The notes under the pieces are model-generated. The model did no database searches. It saw only the letters and a list, made by a program, of their open reading frames with translations, and was not told the DNA's origin. A program made the position numbers and the translations under genes. Shown one piece after another: positions 1-13,169 of a DNA stretch of 64,000 nucleotides; the stretch's first letter is position 1; every line of letters starts with the position of its first letter. Source of the stretch: Mucor racemosus (taxonomy: Eukaryota; Mucoromycota; Mucoromycetes; Mucorales; Mucoraceae); NCBI GenBank assembly GCA_027405735.1, contig JAPEHQ010000004.1:930001-994000 (forward strand), written 5' to 3'.

Positions 1-424
1 GATCTGGGTGCATTCCTTGGTTAAGATTACGACACAGTTTGATATGTTAAGTTCTACATTGCTGTGTATTATGTTATGAAGCTCCGTTTATACAGGAATG
101 TGGAACTAGTGTGTGTCACCTAGACTTGATTGGATATATGTATATATATAAATAGACTCATTTAAACAGGTCATATAATTAGAGAATGTGAATATAAAAG
201 AAGATGGTTCGATCTTATAATAAAGTTCTTTAGTTTTAGTGTGCTCTTTCATTTTATAACAGTTTTCCTTTATTTTTATTAAATGATTTAGTACATATTT
301 TAGCTTTGAGATTGATATAATCTCCTGGCGTAACATGTATGTTGTATTTTTGACTTTGCATAAAATAGGCCTTCGAATCATTAATTATACAGTCGAACCT
401 TAGTTTTTATATAAAATTTCGATA

Positions 425-590
425 CCTGCATCTCACAGCTGCTTGAGATATTTAAACAGCCGTATCCGGACTGTCCGGTAATTTTTTCTAGAAATTTATA
501 GCTTGGAAATATTATTAGATGACCGCATCCGGAGGAGATTGTTCGGCATTTTTTTTGGAAGAGCGGCCATTGACAAAAATGTGGATTACA
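425..590 (+). repeat. Dispersed ~165-bp repeat, copy 1
   Basis: This stretch is strongly similar to the reverse complement of about 43225-43400. Shared blocks include an AGCTGCTTG-like start, a GTCCGG-containing section, AGCTTGGAAATATTATTAGATG and a GGAGATTGTTCGGC block followed by a T-run and GGAAGAG. It is less AT-rich than its surroundings. It codes for nothing visible and may be a small non-autonomous element, but terminal repeats and target duplications were not confirmed. Confidence 0.6.
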
Positions 591-694
591 TTCAATTTAT
601 AATAAAAAAAAACACCACCCTCAGGGGTCTCTAAATGAGCCAAAAAAAAATCCCGTGGATCTAATCTCTTTTGTTTGTTAAAAATCTAACAATT

Positions 695-1150
695 ATACAT
701 TAGGAACACTTATTAAAATCCGACGTCGATCGTTGAATTTCAACATGAGATGGCATTTAGTAGCTAATACTAAATGCTAAATGTCACACCAAACCATCAA
801 CATGAACAACAAATATCACTAATAAACACTGTTTAGGATACTGAATAAATATTGAGCTGGATTATGTAATACTAATAATGAGCACAGAAGGTATGGTTCA
901 TCGTAAATCCTTAATAGGTTATCTGGATATGATAATTAGAGTTAAGAACTGTAAGGAATGATGCATATAGACTTTGTTTCAATTATAGAATAAGGTGGAG
1001 TGATTATTTCTGGTCAATCTATTCCCATCAAAGTCTCCTACAACTAGTCTTCCAACTTATGAAATCAAGATTTAACTATCAAATGTTATACCCTATATCC
1101 GCGCTCCTAAAACATATAAATACCTGTTCTTTAATACTCATAGTTTGACA
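695..1150 (+). repeat. LTR-like repeat with conserved hairpin, copy 1
   Basis: Patchy similarity to about 40740-41070: an AGGAACA...TATTAAAATCC block, a CATTTAGTAG hairpin and a CATATAAATA TATA-like motif near the end. At 753-777 there is a perfect 10-bp stem (GCATTTAGTA/TACTAAATGC) with a 5-nt loop. The layout resembles a decayed solo LTR, but no clear termini or target-site duplication were identified. Confidence 0.35.
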
Positions 1151-1249
1151 GCTTCATCCTTTTTTCCTTATAAATATACTTAAATAAGTATATCTAGTTC
1201 CAATTGTATTTTAGCTGGTTATCTTTAGTATATATATAAACAGATAACA

Positions 1250-1880
1250 TGAATATAAAAAAAGTGTTGTTCAATTTAACGAATATTTTGGAATCTACTA
1301 CAAAAATGTAAAAAAATGAAAAAATAAAATAAAAATGCTCAAATTTTTTCATACTGAAATATATTATAGAGTACGTAAAAAAAAAAAAGTAAGTTTTATT
1401 AATAGAAAGTGCTAGTATTATACCTTAATTTTTTGCAGAGATATGAAGGTTCAAAGTTTTCAATCTTTTAGCAGTGAAATGCCTGTAAAAATCTGAAACG
1501 TTAGCACTGAAAAAGTTATACCAACTGCAAAAAATAGGATATTTCCGGATACTTGTTTCTAGATAAAAACTAAGCATCTCAGATACATTGGCATATAATT
1601 TTGTTTTAGTGTTATTTAGTGAAGATAAAAAGCTGAGCAGGGATGAAATATCGGACCCAGTTTTTGAGGAAAAAGCAATGAATTTTATCTGTTTATGAGT
1701 CTTTGATAAGTTGTAAAATATTATCAGGAACTGGTAGCACAACACGACCAATTTATATATATTTTTCAATGCCCAGGGTATACCCTAAAATTTATCCATT
1801 TGGATTTACTCTTAGAAAAGGCAGCATGCTCCAATTTTGAAAATTGAAAACGTTGAAAATTAGTTTTTTGAGATATCGAT
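1250..1880 (+). repeat. Dispersed repeat R1, partial copy a
   Basis: This partial, diverged copy of a repeat family (here called R1) recurs at about 11365, 13170, 37925, 47445 and, inverted, 60415. Shared landmarks are AGTAAGTTTTATTA, GAGATATGAAG, TTTTCAATC.TTTAGCAGTGAAAT, GGATATTTCCGGATACTTGTTT and GAGCAGGGATGAAA. It lacks the 5' half seen in the longer copies. Confidence 0.7.
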
Positions 1881-2518
1881 GTCTCTCGAGTCAGTTCCTT
1901 CATGAAAATTGACGGCATGCATTTTAACATATGGCACATTAGTTACTGTATATACAAAGCATATAACATTGCAATATTGAGCCTATGAGTGAAACAATCA
2001 AAAACTAGAAAATCGTCTAAAATGAAGAAACTCAGTGGCATGGACTTCGAGTATATTTATAGGATATAGTAGAGTACTTTTACTCACCTTTATTCTGCTA
2101 TCAAAAGAAAGAAAACGTCTTTTGAAAGCGGTAGACATATGTATCCATCAAAAACCAAAGAAAGTATTCATTATATCGAAATGGGGTAAGGGTATAAGCT
2201 TATAATTTATCATGGATGGATATGATAACGAAGCTATACATCTCCTTAAAGTGTATAAAATATATGCATATTATCGGAATTATTTATAATGTTTAATACA
2301 CATTATGCTATATGAAATATATCTCTATCATATATGTAGTAGCAGATAAACACAAAAAAGCAACACAGCAGGCGATACAGTTATATATATATTTGCGTTT
2401 TTAAAAGTTTTATTTTCATTGAAAAGAAGTATTTTACAACATTATGCAGCAATTTTGGAACAAGAAAAAAAGAGAAGAGAAATCGATAAAGCAAATCAAA
2501 AAGAAATTGAAAAACAAA
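1881..2518. other. Intergenic, no gene seen
   Basis: AT-rich sequence downstream of the debranching-enzyme stop codon. It contains short TA-rich runs and a purine-rich tract just beyond the stop. No coding pattern was recognised. The remaining parts of 1-1249 outside the repeats are similarly featureless. Confidence 0.5.
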
Positions 2519-5500
2519 TTAACATTCTTCTCCACCTTCAATCAAATCATAGAACAAATCCAACAAAGTGGCGGCAGACCAAGCTTGAGTAGTGCATGAA
2601 TCATGGCAGTATTCAGCGTCCTTGTTGGTTAATTCAGGAAGACCACACCATGGATCTGTGCTAATATACTCACGATGCTTACGCAAAATACGAGCAATTT
2701 CTTGATTTGAAAGAGCATCGAAATAGCGAGCAGCACGAAGATAATAACCAAGAGGCCATAACCATTCAGGGCCTTGATGATAGTTACGGCCCTTTGATGT
2801 TTGGAAATCCTCAGAATCTTCGGAATTATGATAGTAAGGTTTGTATTGTTGATCAAGAGGATCCAAGGTACGCATACCAAGAGGACCTAATAAAGCATCA
2901 CGGCATAATCGGATACAATGCTTGGCATGTTCCTTATCAAAAAGCTCGGGAGCAACAGCCATAGCGACAAACAAATTGGGACGAAGTTGATATTCAGTAT
3001 AAGCTTCAGTAGCCTTATAAACATCCTTGTAAATGCCACGACGATTGACAATCTTGGAAATAACATCGTAATCTTTATCTTGAGAAGGTTCTTGGGGTAC
3101 GTAATAAACTCTTTCAAAATTCTTTTGCAGAAGATCATTCCAATACTTGAAGGTAATTGTCTTTTCACCGTCGTCAGTTTTAACATTATCTACACCAGTC
3201 CATTTGTATTCACCACGTTCAATCAATTTATTAACCCAACGAAGAGAACTCTTTAAAAGACCTGTAATTTCAGTAGGTGCACCATCACGAGGAGTACCAG
3301 GATAACCTTTATTATTTGCCTTGGGACTCTCACCCATCTTGTCCATCCAAGTACCACAATTCCAAATGTTACCACCTACAAGAACACCAGAACTCCAATC
3401 AACATCAATGTCAATATTGAAACCCTTATCAGACATTTGCTCATCGATTTGTTTACCAGCATTGTGTTCTCTGAAATGAATCCCACGTGCATGACGTTCA
3501 AAAACTTCTTGGATAATTTCAGCAATGGTATTACTATATTTATATCCTTCTTCTACCTCAACAAAACGATCATCCTTGGGGAAACGGCGGGGAACCTCGG
3601 CTTCCAAAATAGACTTTCCATCAGGAGCAAGATTGTAGTAATCCTGGATAGATTGCATAAAGAACCAAGCAGAATCGCGGGAATTATAACGGGGACGACG
3701 AACAGAATCCAACAAATTCGGAATTAAACCATGACGAAGAGAGCCAGCAAAAGAAATGATATGTTTCTTGGCATCTTCATAACGACCAGTTATCATAAGT
3801 AGACCACGTAGAGAAATACATACATCACGGCCCCAAACACGCATATGACCAACGGTAAAATGAGGTAAACCAGCAGCCAAAGATGGTGTAGCTTTGGTAG
3901 GGGTGAGACCAGCAGATGGAACTTGACAGAGCATTTGCACGCTAGTCATAGCTAATTGCTTAATAAATGTATCGCCATGTTGAACAAGGGGAGACATCAA
4001 AGATAATGCATGAGCATATATCTTGTCATATGCAGTCTTGATAATTAAAGCGAAATACTTGGGAACCAAGAAATCAGGCACTTCTCTGATCAAGGCAGAA
4101 CGTTTTTCGAACCAGTCGATCAAAGCTTCAAGAGCAGGATAATGGGATTGATATTCTTTGAGACGATTGATGGTATAATCGAGAGCCCAATGACCAGCAC
4201 GCAAATTATCACAAAGAGGGTGTCCCAAATCATTGTTAGCAATAATAGGCTTAAGCACAGACATGAAACCTTGAAGACCAGCATATACCAATTTACCATA
4301 ATTAGGAACATTGTAAACGCCATCGCCAGAAGTACTATCAGTTTCTTCACTCTCACAACGATACAAGATAACATTAGAAGTTAACAAATCAAGATCTTTG
4401 ACAACATCATCATCAATAGTTGTAATTGTTTTGAGGATTTCTGATTTATCACCAATAGAAGTCTTGATAACACAAATAGAACCAGGAGCAAAGCTGTCAG
4501 GAAGGATAACTTCCAAGAATTGACCTTTATCGTCTTCATGACGATCAAATCTAGGAGCATCTAAAGCTTCAAGATGACTGGGAAGACCTTCGAGATACTC
4601 AGAATCCTTGGCCTTGTGCCCATCAATTTTGAGCGAATAAGCAAACTCAAACTCTGCTTCAGATTTACGAAGCTGAATTGGAGAATGACCAGTGCCTTGA
4701 CCAGGGAAAGCAGTGCGAGAAATCATTAAGTAGCCAGATTGAGAACCGGGATGTTGACGGTGAACCAACAAGTAATCATTTTCTTGGTGGACATGTACTT
4801 CACGATAACCTTCAAGGCACATCTTTTTATGAAGATTCATGAGCTTGTGTTTGGCTTCGATAATACCAGTATCACGTTGGGGATTAGGGTCATAGGGGCG
4901 CTTCTCATTGACGATATCTAAAAGTCTAGGATATATTTCGTCATACCCCTTTACGCTACCTATTGCACAATCAGAAAATGCGACTACAGCAGCATTAGGC
5001 AAAGTATCCTATAATGCAATGTAAGTAAAAAAAAGCAAAACAAATGACGACAAAGTGTAAACATTTCATACCTCTGCAGACCTCTTTTGGAAAGGTGTTT
5101 CATTATCATGGGTACAGTCCATGAAAAGAGCGCGAGGCATACTACCATTACTTATAGGAATACGAAGCACTTGGTCATGTTCATCGCCTTCATAAGGTAC
5201 CTTTTTCCAGACCATATCTTCATCCATACTTCCAACAGGTTTACCACCATGACGGTGAGCCAAACGAGATAATTCATGTGTATCCCAAGCTTGCATTGCT
5301 TCACGAACTAAGGCATGAATACCTAAACGAGATACAAATGCATTATCCTTCTCAGGAGAACCAGTGAATAACTCGGCCAATACATAGAGATCGGGACGGA
5401 TCTTGCGAGCAGAATCCAAAAAGTATTCAGCAACATGGATTGGAGTAGAGTGACAATTATCGATACGGATACCATGGAACATACTAGCTATTTGTTCAGT

Positions 5501-7494
5501 ATATTCACGCATATGTTTCCATAACCATGGATTATCTTCAGGAGCGTTTCCATAACGAAGTTTGACACAATCACCCCAAATAATGACCTCACGACGCAAG
5601 TAAGCAGTGGAACCGGTACCAGCAAAATCTACAAGTGGATCTGCATTCCAAATCCAACCGTTGTTTGCCAACATCATACTGCCTGCAGGATGTTTGTTAC
5701 TCTTATCCTCAAGACGGGTGAAATAAGTTTCAATTACAGGATTACTAGTGCCATCATTAGTCAGTATATTCTAAGCAAAAAATGAATTTGTGTTTGTGCT
5801 ACCTCTTTGTAATACTACCCAACTTGGGTCCATTTTCTGCTAAACGAGTAAACAAAAGTCTACCTTTGATATTATCTAGTGCAATCTTGCACTCCATATC
5901 ATATTCTTCATAGAGAGGTAAATTATAATCATTCAATAAACCTTGGAAAGAGTTTGCCAAAGAATCAATACGATCATCTGATACTTGGTCGAGGCTTGAG
6001 ATGTTGTTGAAAGCCAGCAAGAAAGAAAGTGCTTTGGAAACATCAACTGACTTGTGGAAACGAGAACCTAAATGTCCATCTTGAATCACATCTTTTCCGA
6101 AATGGGATGTACGTTCTTTAACTGGTAATTGGACAATATCCTTGAAAGCAGATGGGTCTGCAGTAGCAGTACGAGATCTGAGAGCTTCACGAATTTCCTC
6201 GACATATTTAGCGACATCAATCACTTTGTATTCATATAATTTCAAGTCTTTGAAAGTATGATCCTTGATATAATTGACGATTGCATCGGCATCATGAGCG
6301 GATTTTACCTCACGTGGTAAACCAAATTGCTCCATACTCCCAGAGAGATCAATAAGAGCTGTATCCAACTCATACGCAGGAACTAGATAAGGTGAATTGT
6401 GAAGATTATAACCTATATTTTAAGACAAAGTGATGTTAGTTAAACATCATGATAGTTATTTTGTTTCTTGTCGCCTCCCTCCCCTTGATTTTAAATATTT
6501 ATATTACCAGCTTCAGGATGTTTTAATAAGAATTCAGTACTATTACTTGTGTGGTTCCAAACAACATCAGAAAGACTTAGGATACCATGCTCAGTATTTA
6601 ACTTGGTGATTGTATCTTTAACAACCTTTAACTTTTCCTTGTTGGACTTTTGACGATCCTTTTCATTAAATACATCGTCATCGAAAGCAAGTTGATCAGC
6701 AATACTGTAAGGCGAATTAGAATCACCACGCTTCTGCAAAGGAACAAAATGTATCATATTATAACCAGCATATTCAACTTGCTCAATCAATTTATTCCAT
6801 TCTGTAATAGGACCCATCCATTTAGGCACCATGGACAAAACCATCAAGCCATCCAAAGGCAATAGTTCATCTTTTTCGGATTTGCTAGCATGAGGTAAAT
6901 CAATACGAGGCTCAGCAACAACATAACCAATATCCGAAGTAATTTTGGTGGCGTTATCAACAGTATATTCTACCTTGTATTGGTAAGCACCGGGAAGATC
7001 AAGCTTAACGTCACAATAAGCATGAAGCAAGTTGGGATCCTTGATAAACCTAACATTAGACATGTTAGTTGCCATGGTTGCCTTTGTCATGGTCAGTAAA
7101 TCTCAGGTACTTACTTGACAGGATGAAAAGTGTGTCTATCGAATTCACTATTCCAAATCAACATTAGAATACGAATAATTTATCTTTTGAATGTACTATA
7201 CCCTTCAATCGGATAATTTGTATATAAAGTAGGTCTTCCGCCAGCAGCCAATGAGCCTGGTTTCAAAATGATTCGAAGAATGACTTTTCCTTTAAAAAGT
7301 GGGATACGAATATACTAATAGGAAAAACGCGTTATTGTTATTCGTGTGCCAAGATATCCAACACATTTAATGCATATTGTTATTGCATGACTTACGGTTT
7401 TATCTTTAACTGGAGAACCATCATCGGCTAAAGTGAGGGCATGCAAACGAGGCAATTCTTGAATAATTCGAGTTTCATCTATGACATTAACCAT
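2519..7494 (-). CDS. GDB1: Glycogen debranching enzyme (4-alpha-glucanotransferase / amylo-1,6-glucosidase)
   Basis: This bifunctional cytosolic enzyme removes glycogen branches: it transfers maltosyl/maltotriosyl stubs and then hydrolyses the remaining alpha-1,6 glucose. Seven exons join in frame: 7494-7396, 7314-7202, 7147-7115, 7049-6508, 6412-5803, 5744-5072 and 5008-2519. The product is about 1486 aa, close to yeast Gdb1 and human AGL (both a little over 1500 aa). The N-terminal half carries the GH13-like transferase domain: IRIDNCHSTP holds the predicted nucleophile (Asp about 528) and VLAELFTG the acid/base Glu (about 557), almost the same numbers as in AGL. The last exon holds the GDE C-terminal glucosidase domain, with WGRD and QDYYNL blocks. 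For exon 6, the first AG after the donor would give a 32-nt intron and a frameshift. The AG at 5745-5746 restores frame, leaves 58 nt with a good branch site, and yields a NPVIETYF segment typical of the family. On the minus strand a TATA-like TATAAATAG (7593-7585) lies about 90 bp before the ATG. The gene diverges from the SLC10A7-like gene. Confidence 0.95.
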
Positions 7495-7966
7495 AGTTTG
7501 ATAATTTTTTATATAGAAACAAAAATGAGAAAAAAGAAAAAAGAAAGAAATTTTCAATCATGGATTGAATGCTGTTTACTCAAACTATTTATATCATTTT
7601 TTCCATTTCTCATTTTCTTCGCGGGATAACAAATAGATGCTGTATAAAAAATGGGGGAAGAATTTCAAGTCTCAGATAGGGAAGATGATGGTGGATCTTC
7701 CATGGTTTGGTAACACACGTACAAAGCACATTTTGGGGGGAGCTGAGGACAAGATTAGTTTATGCAAAAATAAAAAAATAAAATAATAAAATAATAAAAA
7801 AAAAATTTGATGCTTCTCCCCTATCATTCATAAACTATAACATATGCAAGTAGAAGCAGAATATAGGCTCCCTTCCTTTGTTCAGTCTAAAAAACTATAA
7901 AAAGCAGGTCCAATTTAATGGAAATCCCCTCTTTTTCTCTCTCTCTCTCTCTTTTTTCTTTATTAC
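7495..7966. promoter_or_regulatory. Shared divergent promoter region (GDB1-like / SLC10A7-like)
   Basis: This 472-bp spacer separates two divergent ATGs. It has a minus-strand TATAAATAG at 7593-7585 for the debranching-enzyme gene and a plus-strand TATAAAAAG at 7896-7904, about 60 bp before the carrier ATG. A CT-rich tract follows at 7929-7960. No specific transcription-factor site is claimed. Confidence 0.55.
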
Positions 7967-9766
7967 ATGACTCCAATGTCAAGCCAACCTGAAAGGGCAC
8001 CTTCCATTACAGCACCCTCATTTACAAGTGATGTCACTTTCTCCACCTTTACAAGGCCATTCGAATTACAATTATCTCACTTGGGAAAGACACGATCAAG
8101 TTCAATTTCTACTAAATCAGAAACCATCAGAACTCGCCCGACCGAAAGAAACATCACTGACGTTGAATATGATAATGATCAAAAGGAGAGCAAATTTAAA
8201 AAAACCTTAAATCGAGTTCAATCGATAGCAAAATCTGCTTTTTTAAAGTATTGGTTTTTGCTTGGTTTAGCCATTGCTATTTTATTGGCATGGCAATTTC
8301 CTAATGTGGGCAGAAAAGGTGGTTACATTCGAGCTGAATGGAGTATAAAGTGGGGTAAGTGTGTATATCATGATGATATCCATATTTGCTTGAAAACTGA
8401 CGACAATGTTGTTATTTTAAGGCGCCGTTGTCATTATCTTTCTTATATCAGGTCTGTCGTTACGTACAAGGATATTAGCCCAGACTTTACTTCGAGTCCG
8501 GTTACATTTACTGATACAAATCATCAATCTCATCATCATTCCATTTTTTGTATTTGGACTTATATTGCTATTCTTTAAATTGCATATGCCTGTGAATTCA
8601 TTACTACTAATTGGTGTGGTAATCGCTGCAAGTACTCCAACAACTGTATCTTCAAATGTTGTCATGACAAAAAATGCAAATGGAAATGAAGCATCTGGTA
8701 AATCATCATTTTGTTATAAAAATATCTGTTATCATTATATTATGATTCTAATTATATTTAAAAAGCACTTATGAATGCTGCATTAGGCAATGTTCTAGGT
8801 ACGTCATGATGTTTTACTTTGTGCTATATAAAATAATACTTCTTTATAATTCTAATCAGAATCTCCTCTCCTCCTCCTCTTCTTCTTATAGGTATCTTTG
8901 TATCACCAGCATTGGTATCGTACTTTCAAGGGCCGCTTTTGGCAGCTTCACCAGAAGATGAAAGTACTAATACAGCAGGAGGTTCAGTTGATTTTGTAAT
9001 GGTGTTAAAACAATTAGGTCTTACAGTTTTATTACCACTTGTTATTGGACAAGGAATTCAGGTGTTATTTACTGAACCAGTCGCAAAATTTAAGGTGAAA
9101 TGTCGACTATCTGATGTTAGTAGTTTTTGTTTGTTATTGATGGTGTGGTCAGTCTTTTCTGATGCAGTTCATGCTGGCTCCTTTTCTGCTGTTGCTGGTA
9201 AAGATATTGTTGCTGTAGTCATTTTGAACTTTTTATTTTACATATTGTTCTCTTTTGTATCGTTTTTATTGGCAAGATTACCTTATTCTCAACGAATTTT
9301 TGGTCCATTGAAATGGTTTGATAGATTACAATATTCTAGAGAAGATACTGTTGCAGTAATGGTAGGTGTGCTCTGTAATACAAATACAAACACAACATGA
9401 CGTATTAATAACGATTATATCTTCTAGTATTGTGGTGCCACAAAAACTGTTGCAATGGGTGTACCATTGATAAATGTGTTGTATCAAAAAGGTGATCCAG
9501 GAACAATTGGTGTATTGTCAACACCATTATTACTTTATCACGTTGAGCAATTAATTTTGGGTAATATTGAAGTAGAAATCCTTAAAAAGTGGGTCACAAA
9601 TGGGCGAAAGAGAGATGAACAAACTTTACAAGATGATGCCGATGATCAACAACAAACATCTTCAACACCTACAACATCATCCATACATTTAAATCGAGAT
9701 GAAGAAAATGCACATGAAAGCTGTGTAACGAAAATTGAACCATATCAAAGTCAGCACAAGCTATAA
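7967..9766 (+). CDS. SLC10A7/Rch1-like membrane carrier (bile acid:sodium symporter-like fold)
   Basis: This is a multi-pass membrane protein of the SBF-like family (human SLC10A7, yeast YMR034C, Candida Rch1), which is linked to plasma-membrane Ca2+ homeostasis. Transport substrate and coupling are not established from sequence. Five exons, 7967-8354, 8422-8697, 8766-8798, 8892-9361 and 9428-9766, keep frame and give 501 aa. A roughly 85-residue hydrophilic Ser/Thr-rich N-terminus precedes about ten hydrophobic segments starting at KYWFLLGLAIAILLAW. Family blocks are the FLISGLSLRT segment, STPTTVSSNVVMTK, GNEASALMNAALGN and, after the last intron, YCGATKTVAMGVPL, which aligns with the DTVAI.FCSTHKSLTLGIP block of SLC10A7. 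The tail after about residue 430 is hydrophilic and Gln/Thr-rich. Exon 3 is only 33 nt. A TATA box sits at 7896. Confidence 0.9.
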
Positions 9767-11364
9767 TATTTTATATATAATGATGCCATTACTGTATTAG
9801 TTATATCTTAATCTTTTATTATTTTTTATTATTATTGTAATATGTACTTCCTTGTAGAAAATATCCAGGCACTTGTTTCTAATTAATAAATTATAGTGTC
9901 CAAGGGTCTTTTTTTTTTTCGTTACTACTGTAAATGTGTTACCCCTGAATCTATGTAATGCATAATTTAGATAATGTAATGTACACTATAATGTGCTCTA
10001 TAAAACACAGGGAGATATTTCTGCAATGTCTTATTGTTGTATAATGTAGATCTTTATAATATAAAGATAGCATGCACTTCATATAAATCATACAGAAATC
10101 ATTAAAAGTAAAGGCTAATTTATTCATTCCAAATATAAAAAGTGCTGCTGCCCTAGTTTACATATTTAAATAAACTGAAACCATTAAATAATGTAAATAA
10201 AGGATATACCGTATATATCAGGAGATTATATTGATTGAATCATAAAATAGACTAAAATCAAATGAAACATTATGATATTCGTCAACAAACCCTATTTGAT
10301 TAAAAGTGTGCATCATAACTTGTACATTTTGTAAAGAAAACTGACCAAATTTATAATGAGACTATACTCGTTTTTATTAATTTTACACGCTTTGCAGCGA
10401 GTATACAACATTATTAATTTTTTTTGAAGAACACCATGATATTTATCCCATAGCGTCATTTGAGTGAAAATCAAAAGGAGGCTTCGGGCAGAAACTTGAA
10501 ATTTGGATTTTGCTACATGTGGTCTTTATGCAAAATGGATATCGCTCAAATGGCAGTAGTTAATTCAAAGTTTTTTTGGTATGTTTGTCGCTTATGTAGT
10601 AAACTTTGGATATACCCGTTTACAGATGTTCAAAAATACACCTCATAAATATTATACATCTCTTTTACATTGCAGATGTAAATGATAGTTTTTATTTGGT
10701 TTTTAGAACGATTTCTAAGTTTCGCACTCAATATTGAGTTGATTCTGTCAAATTTTATGAAATTATACCTCTCCTCTATGGTTATTGATATCTGTCCGAA
10801 AATAAATTGGTCGATACCAGGATATAAATGCATTATTGACCTTGTGCTGAACTAAGATACTATTTCCCCACATAAGAAATTAAATGTTATCTCATATGTT
10901 CTAATATTCAAATAGAGATAACATGAATTTAACAGTAAATACAGAAAGTATTAGTAATTTAACATATAATAAAATAGACCGAATCATATACAAAACAAAT
11001 TGATTCATAAAATAAACTGAAGAAACGCATAGACCAAAGTAAGAATTGCTCTATGCAGATCATTAAAAAATATGTCAAAAACAGGCATTAAAAGACCGTC
11101 TTGATTATGTAAGTCAAGGAGCTCAATATAAACTTTAAAATCACAAACAAACTAATTATTTTACCAAAAAGAATAAACATATGGATATTGCATGAAGATA
11201 GATGTATGAAATGCAGCATTGTCTGATTTGCATGTTAAACATCACGGTTTGACAGATGTCCCAAGTTGGTAATTTGGGTATTACGGTATTACTAATCATA
11301 AATAAAGATATTTATTACTTTTATATTTTTAGAAGTTAGACTCTATAAAAAACTACTCTAGGTT
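9767..11364. other. Intergenic, no gene seen
   Basis: AT-rich DNA after the carrier gene. No coding pattern was recognised. About 10680-10870 is weakly similar to about 37660-37830 (an AATATTGA...TGTCC.AAAA...CCAG.ATATAAATGCA pattern), suggesting very old repeat remnants upstream of R1 copies. Confidence 0.4.
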
Positions 11365-12930
11365 TTTTTTTTCAGCAAAAGATCTTGATTTTTTGTCGAG
11401 ATAATCAAAATTGCAGTTCACATTACAGTTTAAAACCTATTGTAACTGAGTTCCAAAATTGATTTGATGACAAATCGATCAAAAAATGATCAAAAAACAA
11501 AATAGTTTAATGTCTCATTAACTACAAAATACGTTGAACTAGCGCAATAAATGTTTTTTGTACAGTTTTAAATTCTGCATCCATATAAAAACAATTTAGA
11601 CAGATTTTGCACGATAAATTTTGCATAAAATGCATTTAAAAGTTTTGAGGTTTTTTAAAGATACACACCATTTTGTATAAACATACCTCGAATAAAAGTG
11701 ACGGAGATGATGCGCAAAAGCATTATTTAGCAATATGCTATTGTTAAATTTTCTAACTGCATTTTTCGTAAAGAAAATAGGATTTTGTTAATTTTTTTTT
11801 CAAATTCAGAATCTGGGATGAGGGTATACAAGGGAAAAATTGAGACTAGAAATGAAGGTATCACTTTTATACGTTTTTGAGGATATCTTTACGAAAAATC
11901 AATATTTTGAAAAAAACTAAATTGGATCCGAGAGAGCTCAACGAGCTGAATGACATGAATGTAAAAAAAAATGTTGTTCGATTTAACCAATATCTTGAAA
12001 CATACTACAGAAATGTCAAAAAAACGAAAAAAAAAAATGAAAGTGGTCAGAATTTTTTTATACTAAAATATATTATAAAGCATATCAGAACAAGTAAGTT
12101 TTATTATTAGAAAGTTCTAGTATAGCTTAATATTTTGTAGAGATATGAAGCCTCGAAGTTTTCAATCCTTTAGCAGTGAAATACGCGTAAAAATCTGAAA
12201 CATTAGCGCTGAAAAAGTAATATTAATTGTAAAAAATAGGATATTTCCGGGTACTTGTTTTTGGATTAAAGGTGAGCATCTAAGGTATATTGGCATATAT
12301 TTTTTCGGAGTTATTTAGTGGAAAAAAAGGAGAGCAGGGATGAAAAATGAGACGCATTTTTCAAGAAAAAAACAGTGAATTTTATGCGTTTTTGAGTCTT
12401 TCGTGAGATATAGAATAAATTTAGGAATAAGTAAGATAATGCAACCAATTCATATCTATTTAGTAATGTATAGGGTATATCCTAAAAAATGTTTATTATG
12501 AGGTTAGTTATAGAAAGAAGGCATACTCCGATTTTGAAGATTGAAACTATGATTTTTTTTTTTGAAAATTCAAATCTAATATTAAAATTCATTTTAAATT
12601 ATCGAGCGTAATTTCTTCGTGTACTGCAGCAACTCAAAATAGGTCTTGAAGGACAGAACGAACAAAATAAATTGCAATTTTTTTATTGCTTAATTAGTAA
12701 GAAAAATAATTACATAAATATCATAGAGTGTGATTGTTTAGCTTCTACATGGAAAAAAAATCTAAAAATCATTTTTTATTATATATACTGTACTATTAAC
12801 AGATATTGTTTTTCTATGAGGATCGGACGAGATCTAGTATTTTTAATATTGATGGCTGTAACTTTTATAGATTATAAAAATTTTGTTATTGTATATATAT
12901 ATGCTCACGTTCTATCTATTGATATCAATA
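11365..12930 (+). repeat. Dispersed repeat R1, long copy b
   Basis: One of the two longest copies of the R1 body, co-linear with 37925-39545 to the end, including a distal section (GTAAGAAAAATAATTACATAAATATCATAGAGTGTGAT and beyond) absent from the other copies. It contains GGGATGAGGGTATA followed by an AAGGGAAAAAT block. No transposase, reverse transcriptase or terminal inverted repeat was recognised. Confidence 0.75.
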
Positions 12931-12938
12931 CATTGAAA

Positions 12939-13153
12939 TGTTAAAAGAGTCTATATTAATAATCTTGCCAGAATATTGCACTTTTATTAACAATACATCC
13001 TTTGGATGTTTTTATACACATTAATTATAACTATTACTAAGGTTTTACTATCTAAGAATATGATGTAAGTCAATGATCTGCATTGATTTACTGTAACACT
13101 AATTATATACTGTGACCTTGGATGTGAGGCCTATGATGAGTATTGACATAACA
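12939..13153 (+). repeat. LTR-like/MITE-like repeat, copy 1 (TGTTA...TAACA)
   Basis: A 215-bp segment bounded by TGTTA and TAACA. Its reverse complement is highly similar to about 42865-43080. Shared landmarks are ATTAACAATACATCC, GGATG, a GTTTTACTATCTAAGAATATGATGTAA-like block, CAATGA.CTGCATT and GAGTATTGACATAACA. The TG...CA ends and length fit a solo LTR. No target-site duplication could be confirmed. It lies exactly between two R1 copies. Confidence 0.5.
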
Positions 13154-13169
13154 AAATCAATATAAAAGG

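Noticed and set aside
2707..2964. Open frames opposite the GDB1, GH15, ITFG2 and PL8 exons
   Set aside because: They are antisense shadows of long conserved exons and carry no family similarity of their own.
5747..5802. GDB1 exon 6 starting at the first AG after the donor (5770)
   Set aside because: It would leave a 32-nt intron and break the frame. The AG at 5745-5746 restores both intron length and the family sequence.
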